Source: Listeria cossartiae subsp. cayugensis
GTDB lineage: Bacteria > Bacillota > Bacilli > Lactobacillales > Listeriaceae
Direction of reading: 5' to 3'
Length of the DNA stretch: 64,000 nt
Assembly: GCF_014229095.1 (NCBI RefSeq)
Contig: NZ_JAARZC010000005.1
Coordinates: forward strand, 61,103-125,102
The translations under genes and the position numbers were made by a program. Below the pieces are notes generated by a model. That model was not told where the DNA came from and did not search any database. It saw nothing but the letters and a program-made list of their open reading frames with translations. Of this stretch, positions 43,323-52,521 are shown piece by piece (position 1 is the first letter of the stretch; every line of letters starts with the position of its first letter).

Positions 43323-44141
43323 ATGGAAGAACTTTTTGATATACTTCCTAGTGAATGGGCAGAACGATTTTTAGAAACAGAAAAAGAGCGGATAGAATTG
43401 CAATTTAAAGATGCAGGGCCGCTGTCATTGCTTCAAAGTAAAGCTGGTGGGCGCGGTTACTTGCCGAAAGAACAAGGCTATCCGGTGACCGAAGAAGGCA
43501 AGCCGCTTTCGCTATTAGCGCAAATTAATTTTTCGGAAATGCCACAAATGGAAAACTATCCGGAATTTGGTTTGCTTGCTTTTTACGTAGATTTTCAGGA
43601 TGATTTATATGGACTTGATTTTGAAAATCCAACGAGTCAAGAAGGTTTTCGGGTGTTTTTCTTTGATGACCTAGGAAGCAAAAGTTTGACTGCAGAAGAA
43701 CAAGATACCTTTTTTGAAGATGTGGCAAAAAGTGATTTATACCCAGTGGTAAACGGCGAGTTTAAAATTACAGGCCTAGTGTCGGACCAAATACTATTAC
43801 AAGATAGCTTTGATTTCGAAAATGAATTTGGAAGCACTTTTTATGAGTTAGCAGACCAAATTTTTGCGGAAGATGAAGATAAATCTGAAGCGTTATACCA
43901 AATTGGAAAAGACTGCAGTCAACTAGGTGGCTATCCATTCTTCACCCAAGAAGACCCGCGGATGTATTCAGAAAATCCACACCATGACACGCTTTTATTC
44001 CAATTAGCATCTGAGGATTTTGATGAGAACAGAATGGCAATTATGTGGGGCGACTGCGGTGTCGGCAACTTCTTTATTAACAAGCAAGATTTAATCAACC
44101 GGGACTTTTCCAATATTTTGTATAACTGGGACTGTTCTTGA
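43323..44141 (+). CDS. DUF1963 (YwqG) family protein, copy 2
   Basis: A 272-residue paralogue of the preceding gene, starting 39 nt after it. The two share the SKAGGRGYLPKEQGYP, LAQINFSEMPQMENYP, FRVFFFDDL, GGYPFFTQEDPR and GVGNFFINKQDLINRDFSN blocks and are alike over the whole length. The ATG at 43323 is chosen because AGAAGG lies upstream and the alignment with copy 1 starts there (MEELFDILPSEWAERF against MKQLFEILPNEWAEKF); the frame from 43290 is too long. Function unknown. Confidence 0.85.
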   Translation: MEELFDILPSEWAERFLETEKERIELQFKDAGPLSLLQSKAGGRGYLPKEQGYPVTEEGKPLSLLAQINFSEMPQMENYPEFGLLAFYVDFQDDLYGLDFENPTSQEGFRVFFFDDLGSKSLTAEEQDTFFEDVAKSDLYPVVNGEFKITGLVSDQILLQDSFDFENEFGSTFYELADQIFAEDEDKSEALYQIGKDCSQLGGYPFFTQEDPRMYSENPHHDTLLFQLASEDFDENRMAIMWGDCGVGNFFINKQDLINRDFSNILYNWDCS

Positions 44142-44145
44142 CGAG

Positions 44146-44180
44146 GAGCAGAAATTCATTACGAATTTCTGCTTTTTTTA
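44146..44180. terminator. Terminator after the DUF1963 pair
   Basis: GCAGAAATTC pairs perfectly with GAATTTCTGC around ATTAC, followed by T7. It may also weakly end the convergent ClC gene. Confidence 0.9.
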
Positions 44181-45404
44181 TGCTCGAACAACTTTTCTAA
44201 TACTTGTCCACCAATTTTTATTGACGATAAAGGCAGTCAGCAGAATAAACGGGAAGAATTGTAGCGGGAAAATAAACAATAGAATCGACGCAGTTAGAAC
44301 AGGTTTGCCAACGATTTTCGTACAACAAGCAGTCACAAAAACAGTAATTAAAAATCCAGTCGATCCATCAATCCAATATGTTGCTATGTATCCCATCACA
44401 GTACTAGTGAAAATCGCCGGAAAAATCGCACCACCATTCCAACCAGTTGCTAAACAAATTGCGACCAAAACAGGTTTTAATAGTGCGATGATAAGTAAAA
44501 AGGGGATTGAAAAATTTTGGACAGTAGTGGTTAATTCAATCAGTTGATGTTCGCCGGAAAATAACATGAATGAGGAAATTATTCCAAATAAACCAATACT
44601 CAAACCGCCGATAACCGCTCTGACCATTTTATTTTTAATGACAGAAGCTGCCTTCGCGATATAGACTTGCAATTGCTGGAAATAAACACTAAAGAGCCAT
44701 CCAAGAATAATCATAGGAATAAAAAGCAAAATAAACCACCAAGACCAACCCATATCAGGTAGCCGAATCGCAAAAATACTCGCAGGCATTTTTAAAAAGG
44801 ATTTCAGCCAAAGGAAAGATCCGAGTGCGCTAAAAGAAATAAGAAGCGATAACACTAATTTAGAGTTTTTAGGGATTTTCCTCACTTGACTACTTTCATC
44901 AATTTCCTCAGCCAGTCCGCTAAACGGAGCGTGGAAAATACTGGAAATAATTGCGCCAACACTCAAACTAACAAGTTCTTCTTTATGCGCCATAGATAAT
45001 TTTAAATGGTCAATAATCCAAGTCGTGGCACCACCTACAATACCAATCAAAGCAGCTTCCGGACCAACGCTCGCCCCAAATGTTAAAATAATCCAAGCGC
45101 TAAGTATCGTAGGAAGCAGAACTTTGCGATATTCCATCCGTCCAGTTTTTTTCGCCTCAGCAACATTGTCATGCATCGACCGCGGATAGTCACCGAGTTT
45201 CAGCTGAACCATTCCTACAAAAAAACTACCAATCAAGCCAATTAGTAGAGGATAATACCATGAAAAATCAAACCGATTAGGAAGATAATCCCATAAAAAT
45301 GTCGTGGCAAAATGAACCATTGCTAAAAATAAAGCGGCAATTATCCCCACTAAGATTCCGAGGATAAACGTATAAACGCCAAAAACGAGAGTTACCTTTT
45401 TCAC
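44178..45404 (-). CDS. ClC-family chloride channel/antiporter
   Basis: A 408-residue polytopic protein of the voltage-gated chloride channel family. Visible ion-path motifs are GASVGPEAALIG (the GxEGP-like helix N region, with the conserved gating Glu in GPEA), a second GLAEEIDE and the C-terminal GWNGGAIFPAIF. Bacterial members exchange Cl- and H+ or conduct fluoride or chloride and aid acid resistance. The start was put at the GTG at 45404, 9 nt after AAAGGGG; the frame from 45476 adds an unconvincing 24 residues. Single gene. Confidence 0.85.
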   Translation of the reverse strand: MKKVTLVFGVYTFILGILVGIIAALFLAMVHFATTFLWDYLPNRFDFSWYYPLLIGLIGSFFVGMVQLKLGDYPRSMHDNVAEAKKTGRMEYRKVLLPTILSAWIILTFGASVGPEAALIGIVGGATTWIIDHLKLSMAHKEELVSLSVGAIISSIFHAPFSGLAEEIDESSQVRKIPKNSKLVLSLLISFSALGSFLWLKSFLKMPASIFAIRLPDMGWSWWFILLFIPMIILGWLFSVYFQQLQVYIAKAASVIKNKMVRAVIGGLSIGLFGIISSFMLFSGEHQLIELTTTVQNFSIPFLLIIALLKPVLVAICLATGWNGGAIFPAIFTSTVMGYIATYWIDGSTGFLITVFVTACCTKIVGKPVLTASILLFIFPLQFFPFILLTAFIVNKNWWTSIRKVVRA

Positions 45405-45480
45405 CGAAGTCAGCCCCTTTGTAAAATTCCATTGATAGCATGATTTTCCCTTTAACCTATAGCTGTAAACAACCAACTAA

Positions 45481-45513
45481 CAAAAAAAGCCGACTACAAT
45501 GAGCCAGCTTTTC
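45481..45513 (-). terminator. Terminator of the YuiD-like gene
   Basis: Minus strand: AGCTGGCT-CATTGT-AGTCGGCT (8 bp with two G-U pairs) followed by T7. Confidence 0.82.
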
Positions 45514-45515
45514 GA

Positions 45516-45989
45516 TTACATAAACATTTCTAAAATAAATCCAATCGCAATCCCGGTCAATGCACCAAAGAAAACTTCCATTGGTTTATGGCCGAGTAAT
45601 TCTTTTAAATGCTTCGTTTTTTCTTCTTGTTCAGGTGCCGCAAGTCCTTTGGCATGTTCCACGAAGTCTTGAAAATCCGTTACTAATTTGTTTAAAACAA
45701 CAGCCTGTTCGCCGGCTTGTCTTCTAACGCCAGTCGCATCAAACATCACAATGATACCAAATACAACAGCAATCGCGAAATAAGGCGAATCCAATCCGTA
45801 TTCAATTGCGAGGGTAGTCATTAAGGCAGTCACAGCAGCTGAGTGAGAACTAGGCATGCCACCAGTGGAAAACATTAACCCGACATTGAATTTCCGGTAA
45901 ACTAAAATATGTATCGGAACCTTTACCACCTGGGCAAAAACTATCGCAATAATAGATGCAATTAATGGTGTATTCGTAAATATCGACAT
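45516..45989 (-). CDS. Divergent PAP2 / YuiD family membrane protein
   Basis: A 157-residue membrane protein of the DUF212/YuiD family, distantly related to acid phosphatases and vanadium haloperoxidases. It has the family's TGGMPSSHSAAVTALMT block, MFDATGVRRQAGEQAVVLN and the C-terminal KELLGHKPMEVFFGALTGIAIG. The SxSH motif recalls the phosphatase active site but activity is unproven. The start is the ATG at 45989 behind AGGGGAG, one codon after a TTG. Confidence 0.85.
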   Translation of the reverse strand: MSIFTNTPLIASIIAIVFAQVVKVPIHILVYRKFNVGLMFSTGGMPSSHSAAVTALMTTLAIEYGLDSPYFAIAVVFGIIVMFDATGVRRQAGEQAVVLNKLVTDFQDFVEHAKGLAAPEQEEKTKHLKELLGHKPMEVFFGALTGIAIGFILEMFM

Positions 45990-46116
45990 CAAATCTCCCC
46001 TGTCAAAAAGTCTACTCTTATTTTACCACAATGAGCTTGTTAAAAACCTTTTCTAGAGTTTTTCCGCTAACTCTTATATAATAAAGTATAAATCAAATCC
46101 GGGAAGAAGGGAACTT

Positions 46117-46488
46117 ATGGGATTTCAAGAAACCATTGGTATTGAAATTGTTTCAGTAGAAAAAGGGAAAGCCGTTATCCGATTAGAAATAACAGAAAAA
46201 GTCCATCAACCTTTTGGCTATTTGCACGGTGGAGTTTCCGTTGCTTTAGCAGAACATGCGGCTAGTATTGGCGCTGCAAATTCAATTGAAGCTGATGAAA
46301 TCGTCTTCGGTTTAGAAATTAACGCTAACCATCTAGCATCGAAACAAGCGGGACTCGTGACCGCAACCGCAGAAGCTATTCACCTCGGCAAAAGTACCCA
46401 AGTATGGGAAATCAACATTACCGATGAAAACGATAGATTAATCTGTATTAGTAGATGCACGATTGCAGTGAAAAAGAAACGAAAATAA
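46117..46488 (+). CDS. Hotdog-fold acyl-CoA thioesterase (PaaI/YuxO type)
   Basis: A 123-residue 4HBT/PaaI-type thioesterase. The active-site helix region HQPFGYLHGGVSVALAEHAASIG (His-Gly-Gly and catalytic Glu) and the GLEINANHLASKQAGLVTATA strand pair are diagnostic. B. subtilis YuxO (MenI) removes CoA from 1,4-dihydroxy-2-naphthoyl-CoA in menaquinone synthesis; that is the best guess here too. GGGAAGAAGGG lies before the ATG. Confidence 0.87.
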   Translation: MGFQETIGIEIVSVEKGKAVIRLEITEKVHQPFGYLHGGVSVALAEHAASIGAANSIEADEIVFGLEINANHLASKQAGLVTATAEAIHLGKSTQVWEINITDENDRLICISRCTIAVKKKRK

Positions 46489-46537
46489 AAAGCATGGCAG
46501 AGTTTAAATTACCAACTCGTGCCATGCTTTTTTTATT
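46484..46537. terminator. Bidirectional terminator between the thioesterase and mrpG
   Basis: AAAAAGCATGGCA pairs with TGCCATGCTTTTTTT; an inner GAGTT/AACTC stem shortens the loop. Confidence 0.9.
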
Positions 46538-47132
46538 TTTCTGTTTTATCGTCGTCTGATTCTGATTCACTTTCATCTTGTTCGATGATTTCATGCTCGG
46601 AATCATCCGACTGTTCTTCAATCGTTTGTTCCTCGCGTTCACGTTCTTGTTCTTCTTGATCTTCACGCTCATCAATTTTTTCTTCGCGTCGTTCCCATTC
46701 CATTCGTTCTTCCAATTCTTCACGCTCTTGACGCGCTTTTTCAATTTGTTCTTGGCGAATAATAAGACTTTTCTTTTTCTTGATATCGTCTTTTTTCACC
46801 GAACGCAATTGGTCACGAATTCGAATAGCTAGCGGAACACCAGTATCATAAGCGGCCCGGTTAATTAGGTGAGAAGCTACTGGCGTTGTTAAGAAAATAA
46901 ACAATACGGCCAGAAGTACTCGCGCATTAAAACCTTCGCCTGAGTGGAAAAAGTAACCAACCGTTGCAAATAGAAGCAAGCTAACGCCAAACGTATTACT
47001 AATTCCGGCTGCATGTGTTCTCGTATATACGTCAGGCAACCTGATAACACCAATTGCCGCAAGAATACTAAGCAAACCGCCGATTAAAATCATTACAGAA
47101 ATAATAATCTCAATTATCACGTTCACGGTCAA
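46533..47132 (-). CDS. mrpG: Na+/H+ antiporter subunit MrpG with long charged tail
   Basis: A 199-residue protein. Residues 1-105 are a normal MrpG/MnhG domain with three membrane segments (IIEIIISVMILIGGLLSIL start, TRTHAAGISNTFGV block). It then runs into about 80 residues that are almost wholly charged (E, R, K, D; e.g. EEREELEERMEWERREEK), probably a long cytoplasmic helix or disordered acidic tail. Usual MrpG proteins are about 120 residues, so the tail is an addition. It overlaps mrpF by 23 nt and is the last gene of the operon. Confidence 0.9.
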   Translation of the reverse strand: MTVNVIIEIIISVMILIGGLLSILAAIGVIRLPDVYTRTHAAGISNTFGVSLLLFATVGYFFHSGEGFNARVLLAVLFIFLTTPVASHLINRAAYDTGVPLAIRIRDQLRSVKKDDIKKKKSLIIRQEQIEKARQEREELEERMEWERREEKIDEREDQEEQEREREEQTIEEQSDDSEHEIIEQDESESESDDDKTEK

Positions 47133-47397
47133 TCACCTTCCCTTTCTCAATAAATTTGGCAAAGGAAACCGTCCCAATAAATGCCAGAAGCGCAATAAGT
47201 AAAATAACATCCAAAAAGGCATGCGTATCATAAAACATCGAAAGTAAAGCAACAATTGCCACCAAGTTCATTCCGATAGAATCCAGCGCCACCACTTTGT
47301 CAGAAGTAGTCGGTCCTTTTAAAATACGGTAAAGATATAAGAAGGTTGAAATCGAATAGAGGAGTAAACCTATGGATAAAGCGATTTGAATAATCAT
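47110..47397 (-). CDS. mrpF: Na+/H+ antiporter subunit MrpF
   Basis: A 95-residue membrane protein with three helices; the YRILKGPTTSDKVVALDSIGMNLVA block is typical of MrpF. It is a small structural subunit of the Mrp complex, overlapping mrpE by 4 nt and mrpG by 23 nt. Confidence 0.93.
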   Translation of the reverse strand: MIIQIALSIGLLLYSISTFLYLYRILKGPTTSDKVVALDSIGMNLVAIVALLSMFYDTHAFLDVILLIALLAFIGTVSFAKFIEKGKVIDRERDN

Positions 47398-47873
47398 CCG
47401 TGGAACACCTCCATAATCGCGCCTTCATAAGACTTACGAATCGTCGCAATTTCTTCTTCAATATTTGGAACGTGGAGCGAATGAACATAAATGGCTTTAT
47501 AATCATCCGAAATATCAATCGAAAGTGTCCCGGGTGTTAATGTAATGAGTAATGCGAGCATCGTTACTTCCCAGTCTGTCTCAAGCGTCGTATCATATCT
47601 GAAAATCCCTGGTCGAATGTTCATATCTTTCTTTAATACAATCCGACTTACATGCACCGTAGAAACAATTAAATCATGTAAAAAACGGAAAACCAGTTTG
47701 ACAAGAGCGAATAACCGAAAAAGATAAAATCTCGATCCTAGGAACCGTCGCATAAAGAATAGCAAGAAAATCCCGATGATAAAGCCAATGATAAATGTTG
47801 CAAAGCTAAACGATGACTCCAAAAACATCCACAAACAAGCAAGTATTATATTAAGAATAAGTTGAAAAGCCAT
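47394..47873 (-). CDS. mrpE: Na+/H+ antiporter subunit MrpE
   Basis: A 159-residue MrpE with two or three N-terminal membrane segments and a soluble C-terminal part; the LALLITLTPGTLSIDISDDYKAIYVHSL block is the family's signature. Needed for assembly of the complex. It follows mrpD by 6 nt. Confidence 0.93.
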   Translation of the reverse strand: MAFQLILNIILACLWMFLESSFSFATFIIGFIIGIFLLFFMRRFLGSRFYLFRLFALVKLVFRFLHDLIVSTVHVSRIVLKKDMNIRPGIFRYDTTLETDWEVTMLALLITLTPGTLSIDISDDYKAIYVHSLHVPNIEEEIATIRKSYEGAIMEVFHG

Positions 47874-47879
47874 CTTTTA

Positions 47880-49364
47880 TCACTCCTTTATCACCGCATG
47901 GATATAAACAGAAGGGTCAACAAGTGGGTCAACCGCCTGTTCAATAAACGGATAAATTGCGTTACTAAACACACCATAACCAATCGAAAGCGCAAGTAGA
48001 ATAACTACCGGCACAAGCATTTTTTTATACGGAATTTGTAAATTGAACACGCCTTTTTTCTCGCCCCAGAAGCCTTTTGTAAAGACTTTGATTAGAGACA
48101 TAAGGACGAATAAACTGGATAGTAAAATGATAATCCCGCCAACCATTTGGCCAGCTGAGAAAGCTCCTTCAACAATGAGCAGTTTTCCGATAAATCCGCT
48201 AAGTGGTGGGATTCCAGCGAGGCCAAGAGTCGCAATAAAGAAAATCCAACCGAGCGAAGGCTTTACGCTCATTAAGCCACTGAATTTTTTCACGCTAGAG
48301 TATCCCGTAATCGCCATCACAATCCCAACAATAAGGAAGAGGGCAGCTTTGATAATCATATCATGAATCAAGTAAAACACAGCGCCAGTCATCGATTCGC
48401 GTGTCATAATCGAAACACTGAACAAAATGACACCAATCGCAATCATAATATTGTAAATCACAATCGTCTTCATATCATAGTAACTAATTGCTCCAATAAC
48501 CCCAAGAATAATCGTCACAATCGCGAGAATCCCAAGTAGCGGAACAACAAAGTCCGTTAATGAACTAAAGAAGAGCGTGTACGTCCGAATAATCGCGTAA
48601 ACCCCAACCTTCGTCAAAAGTCCCCCGAACAAAGCAAGCACCGGAATTGGCGGAGCAAAGTAGGACCCAGGAAGCCAGAAATAAAGCGGGAAAAGACCTG
48701 CTTTCAGACCGAATACAAACAAGAACAGAACCGCGACAACGCTTATCATTCCTGTATTTGCACCATTTAAGTCCGTGATTTTTTGCGAAATATCCGCCAT
48801 GTTAAGCGTTCCAATCATCGAGTAAAGCAGCGCAATCGCCACAACGAAAAATCCAGAGCCAACCACATTAATTAGCAAATATTTAATCGTCGCTTTAAGC
48901 TGAACCTGCGTCCCACCGATGACAAGCAATACATAAGACGCCATCAGCATAACTTCAAAAAATACAAACATATTAAAAATATCACCAGTTAAAAACGAAC
49001 CATTAACCCCAACAATCATAAAGAGAATCGCTGGATAATAAAGAAATTTCTCGCGTGGTTTCCCAATCGTATAAAAAGAATAAAGAATCACGCAGAATAA
49101 AACAATACTCGTTGTAGCTGTAAGCAAGACAGCAAGCATATCGCCAACCATCGTAATCCCAAAAGGAGCCGCCCAGTTACCAATATTCACGGTTGTAATC
49201 CCATTTTCTCGAATATAAAACACAAGTCCAATCGTTGCCACAACCAAGATGCCACTAAAAATAAGGGCGAATACCCGTTGAACAATGACTCGTTTGGGTA
49301 GTAGCATTAACGTAATCGCTCCAAGGAACGGAATCAATATCGGCATTAAAATTATATTATTCAT
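47880..49364 (-). CDS. mrpD: Na+/H+ antiporter subunit MrpD (NuoM/N-like)
   Basis: A 494-residue antiporter-like subunit with about 14 membrane segments, homologous to the NuoL/M/N subunits of complex I. Functional residues are in the TM5-type FFEVMLMASYVLLVIGGTQ (conserved Glu) and the TM7-type GLKAGLFPLYFWLPGSY (conserved Lys). It is one of the proton paths of the complex. The start is put at ATG 49364 (or 49367), overlapping mrpC by 8 or 11 nt; the frame from 49439 runs deep into mrpC. Confidence 0.93.
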   Translation of the reverse strand: MNNIILMPILIPFLGAITLMLLPKRVIVQRVFALIFSGILVVATIGLVFYIRENGITTVNIGNWAAPFGITMVGDMLAVLLTATTSIVLFCVILYSFYTIGKPREKFLYYPAILFMIVGVNGSFLTGDIFNMFVFFEVMLMASYVLLVIGGTQVQLKATIKYLLINVVGSGFFVVAIALLYSMIGTLNMADISQKITDLNGANTGMISVVAVLFLFVFGLKAGLFPLYFWLPGSYFAPPIPVLALFGGLLTKVGVYAIIRTYTLFFSSLTDFVVPLLGILAIVTIILGVIGAISYYDMKTIVIYNIMIAIGVILFSVSIMTRESMTGAVFYLIHDMIIKAALFLIVGIVMAITGYSSVKKFSGLMSVKPSLGWIFFIATLGLAGIPPLSGFIGKLLIVEGAFSAGQMVGGIIILLSSLFVLMSLIKVFTKGFWGEKKGVFNLQIPYKKMLVPVVILLALSIGYGVFSNAIYPFIEQAVDPLVDPSVYIHAVIKE

Positions 49365-49704
49365 CATCGGCTTCATGTCCTCTCGTCTTGGATACACTCT
49401 CGCTATCAAGCTCCTGATACGCTCTATAAGCAAGAACAAGGAAAAAGGCAGTTACACCAAAGCTTATAACAATCGCAGTCAAAATAAGTGCTTGTGGAAG
49501 GGGATCGTTGTATGTTCCTGAGCCAGGTGTACCAAGAATCGGCACGCGACCTTTTTTCAGCCCACCCATCGTCAGTACAAGTAAATTGACGCCGTGACTT
49601 AGGACAGCCGTTCCAATAATAATTCGTAACAAACTTTTAGAGAGAATTAAGTAGACAGCAGCTGCAAAAATCAAGCCGATTAATATAGACATTAATAGTT
49701 CCAT
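49357..49704 (-). CDS. mrpC: Na+/H+ antiporter subunit MrpC (NuoK-like)
   Basis: A 115-residue protein with three membrane helices homologous to NuoK. The TAVLSHGVNLLVLTMGG and DPLPQALILTAIVISFGVTAFFLVLAYRAY blocks identify it. It overlaps mrpB by 1 nt and mrpD at the other end. Confidence 0.94.
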   Translation of the reverse strand: MELLMSILIGLIFAAAVYLILSKSLLRIIIGTAVLSHGVNLLVLTMGGLKKGRVPILGTPGSGTYNDPLPQALILTAIVISFGVTAFFLVLAYRAYQELDSESVSKTRGHEADDE

Positions 49705-50126
49705 CAGTCACTCTCCCCAATCGTTTGAATTATCGTAAGTGTTACACCGACAACAACTAAGTAAACCCCAAGATCAAACAAAGTCGCCGTGTGTAACGCG
49801 GTATCTCCTAAAATTGGCAAATCAACATGACCAAATTTATGTGTTAAGAAAGGATCTCCCGTGAAAATCCCAATCATCCCAGTACCTAGAGCGAAAACAA
49901 GACCGACTCCAGTGAGCATAATCGTATTAATATTAAGCATACTAGCAACTGTTTTTGTATCATAAGCAAGTAGTGTTAATGTAATCGCGCCAGCCGTTGT
50001 AAGTCCGGCCACAAATCCGCCACCAGGATTATAGTGTCCTGCAAAGAATAAATGGAGCGAGAATAAGAAAATAATGAAAGCTACTACTTTCGTTACATTT
50101 CTCAGTAGAACGTCATTCGTTTTCAT
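49704..50126 (-). CDS. mrpB: Na+/H+ antiporter subunit MrpB
   Basis: A 140-residue protein with four membrane helices; the GHYNPGGGFVAGLTTAGAI block is diagnostic of MrpB/MnhB. The start is taken at ATG 50126 (MKTNDVLLR), 8 nt after GAGG; ATG 50129 or GTG 50135 are alternatives. It overlaps the end of mrpA. Confidence 0.93.
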   Translation of the reverse strand: MKTNDVLLRNVTKVVAFIIFLFSLHLFFAGHYNPGGGFVAGLTTAGAITLTLLAYDTKTVASMLNINTIMLTGVGLVFALGTGMIGIFTGDPFLTHKFGHVDLPILGDTALHTATLFDLGVYLVVVGVTLTIIQTIGESD

Positions 50127-52521
50127 CATTCTCACCTCGTTTCGTCAGTCGTAATTTAATCATCGCGTAAATACCAATCGCCGCAATTGAAAGTACAGCC
50201 GTTTCGAACATCGTATCAAAGCCACGGAAATCAACTAAGATAACATTAACAATATTTCGTCCCGCCGCTTCCACGTAAGCATTATCCACATAGTATTTCG
50301 AAATCGAATCGTAAAAAGTTGTATTATACGCTGAAAGGGAAACTAGCGTGATAATCACACCAACCCCGATACTCAAAAATGTCTTCATTGATAACCATTT
50401 CGGCTTTTCCTCAATATTACTGAACTGAGGAAGGTGATAAAACACAAGTAGATAAAGCACAACTGAAATAGTTTCAATAATAAGCTGCGTTAAAGCAAGG
50501 TCAGGGGCTCTAGAGATAACGAAGAAAATACTAATCGTGTAACCCATCGCTCCCAGTAAAATAATCGAAGTAATCCGCGACTTGGAAAAGACAATCCCAA
50601 CCAATGTCACTAAAATAACTGCCGCTAAAACAAAATCAACAACCGTCACTTTCGTCATACTCGAAAAATTGAAATCAAGTGCTTGCGTGAAAATCATGAC
50701 CGAAGCCATCATTAAAATAAAGGCAGATAACATGTAATTCAAGTAAGTCCGTAGCCAACCAGTCATAATAAACATCGTCATCCGGTACGAACCTTGTTCC
50801 AAATAATACATCCCATTATCATACGTTTTCCCAATTCGTAGTGCTTTTGGAACCTTAGTCGTAATCCAAGGTTTCCAGTATTTATGTGTAAGAAACAAGA
50901 CAATCCCCACCGCAACAACGCCAAACGTCATTAATAGGGCTGGCGTAAATCCGTGCCATAAACTAATATGAATCGAAAAATCAGTAGAAAGTCCAGGAAC
51001 AATTGCCCTTACAGCAGGTTCCAAAATCGGCTCTGCAATTAAATTAGGGAAAAGACCAATCCCAACCACAAAAATCGATAAAATAATCGGTGGTAGAAGC
51101 AGTCCAAATGGCGCTTCATGTGGTTTTTTCGGTAATAAGTAAGGTTTTGCTTTTCCAGTAAATGTTTTGAAGAAAATAATCATGCTATAAACAAACGTAA
51201 ACACGCTGGCAACCCAAGCTACAACAGGAAGTAGAACGCCCCAAGTGCTTGCATCAAACAATTGCAATTGCGTAATATTGACCATACTTTCAAAAAACAT
51301 TTCTTTACTTAAAAAGCCGTTAAAAGGTGGAATCCCGGCCATCGCGAACGTTCCAATAAATGCAATCGTCGCTGTAATAGGCATAATTCGCATTAAACCA
51401 CCAAGCCGTCTAATATCCCGCGTACCAGTTTCGTGATCGACAATCCCAACCATCATAAACAAGCTACCTTTAAATGTCGCGTGATTAAATAGATGGAACA
51501 CAGCCGCCACAATCGCCATCACATAAATATCATCACTCAGCGTATCAAAGTGAAGCGAGGCAGCCCCGACACCAAGAAGCGCCATAATGAGGCCGAGCTG
51601 ACTAATCGTCGAGTAAGCTAAAATCGCTTTTAAATCATTTTTCTTCGTAGCATTAAGTGAGCCCCAGAATAGGGTCGTAATCCCAACGAGTGAAACTGTC
51701 CAGAACCAGACACCCGAACTCGCGAATAGTGGCGTAAACCGAGCCACTATGTAAATCCCAGCTTTAACCATCGTAGCCGAGTGAAGATAGGCACTAACCG
51801 GAGTAGGTGCTTCCATCGCATCCGGGAGCCAAATATGAAACGGAACTTGCGCAGATTTCGTAAATGCACCAAGCAAGACAAGAATCATCGCTGGAATGAA
51901 TAAACTATTATTACTAATCACATCCGCATCACGAATAATTGCGCGAATCGAAAAAGAATCACTCATAATATGCAGCAAAATAAATCCGCCAAGCATCATT
52001 AATCCGCCGAAAACCGTAATCATCATTGACTTACGAGCCCCGTAACGCGAACGCTCACGATGATACCAATATCCAATCAATAAGAACGAACTAATCGAAG
52101 TCAGTTCCCAGAAAAGATACAGCACAATCAAGTTGTCACTCAAGACAACCCCAAGCATTGCCGTCATAAAAATAAATAAAAATGTATAGAAATTGCTAAG
52201 TCGTTCTTTCTTTTTCCCTAAATAATAAATGGAGTAAAAGGTAACGAGCGAACCAATCCCAGTAATAAGTAGCGCAAACAGCAAACTAAGCCCATCTACC
52301 ACTACTGTAAAATTAATCCCAAGTCGCGGAATCCAAGGCATAGAAACAACCGTAGCCCCGTCCATCGTTTTTGGAATAAATGTTAAGAAGTAAATAAACA
52401 AAATCACTGGAATTGGAAGTACTAACCAGCCAGTATGAACTTGTTTCGTCCACCGGTAAAAAAGTGGAATTAGCAGCGCCACGATAAATGGCAGAACAAT
52501 TGCTAGATGAAGAAATGACAA
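50113..52521 (-). CDS. mrpA: Na+/H+ antiporter subunit MrpA (NuoL-like)
   Basis: An 802-residue polytopic protein, the largest Mrp subunit, with a NuoL-like N-terminal part (FWELTSISSFLLIGYWYHRE with the conserved Glu; GAFTKSAQVPFHIWLPDAMEAPTPVSAYLHSATMV) and a C-terminal NuoJ-like extension with SRAPDLALTQLIIETISVVLYLLV. Together with MrpB-G it exports Na+ in exchange for H+ and supports salt and alkali tolerance. It starts at TTG 52521, preceded by GGAGGAG, and is the first gene of the operon. Confidence 0.95.
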   Translation of the reverse strand: MSFLHLAIVLPFIVALLIPLFYRWTKQVHTGWLVLPIPVILFIYFLTFIPKTMDGATVVSMPWIPRLGINFTVVVDGLSLLFALLITGIGSLVTFYSIYYLGKKKERLSNFYTFLFIFMTAMLGVVLSDNLIVLYLFWELTSISSFLLIGYWYHRERSRYGARKSMMITVFGGLMMLGGFILLHIMSDSFSIRAIIRDADVISNNSLFIPAMILVLLGAFTKSAQVPFHIWLPDAMEAPTPVSAYLHSATMVKAGIYIVARFTPLFASSGVWFWTVSLVGITTLFWGSLNATKKNDLKAILAYSTISQLGLIMALLGVGAASLHFDTLSDDIYVMAIVAAVFHLFNHATFKGSLFMMVGIVDHETGTRDIRRLGGLMRIMPITATIAFIGTFAMAGIPPFNGFLSKEMFFESMVNITQLQLFDASTWGVLLPVVAWVASVFTFVYSMIIFFKTFTGKAKPYLLPKKPHEAPFGLLLPPIILSIFVVGIGLFPNLIAEPILEPAVRAIVPGLSTDFSIHISLWHGFTPALLMTFGVVAVGIVLFLTHKYWKPWITTKVPKALRIGKTYDNGMYYLEQGSYRMTMFIMTGWLRTYLNYMLSAFILMMASVMIFTQALDFNFSSMTKVTVVDFVLAAVILVTLVGIVFSKSRITSIILLGAMGYTISIFFVISRAPDLALTQLIIETISVVLYLLVFYHLPQFSNIEEKPKWLSMKTFLSIGVGVIITLVSLSAYNTTFYDSISKYYVDNAYVEAAGRNIVNVILVDFRGFDTMFETAVLSIAAIGIYAMIKLRLTKRGENDENE

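Noticed and set aside
46578..46832. 84-residue plus-strand frame rich in Phe and Leu
   Set aside because: It is the complement of the Glu/Arg-rich tail of mrpG, which explains the composition.
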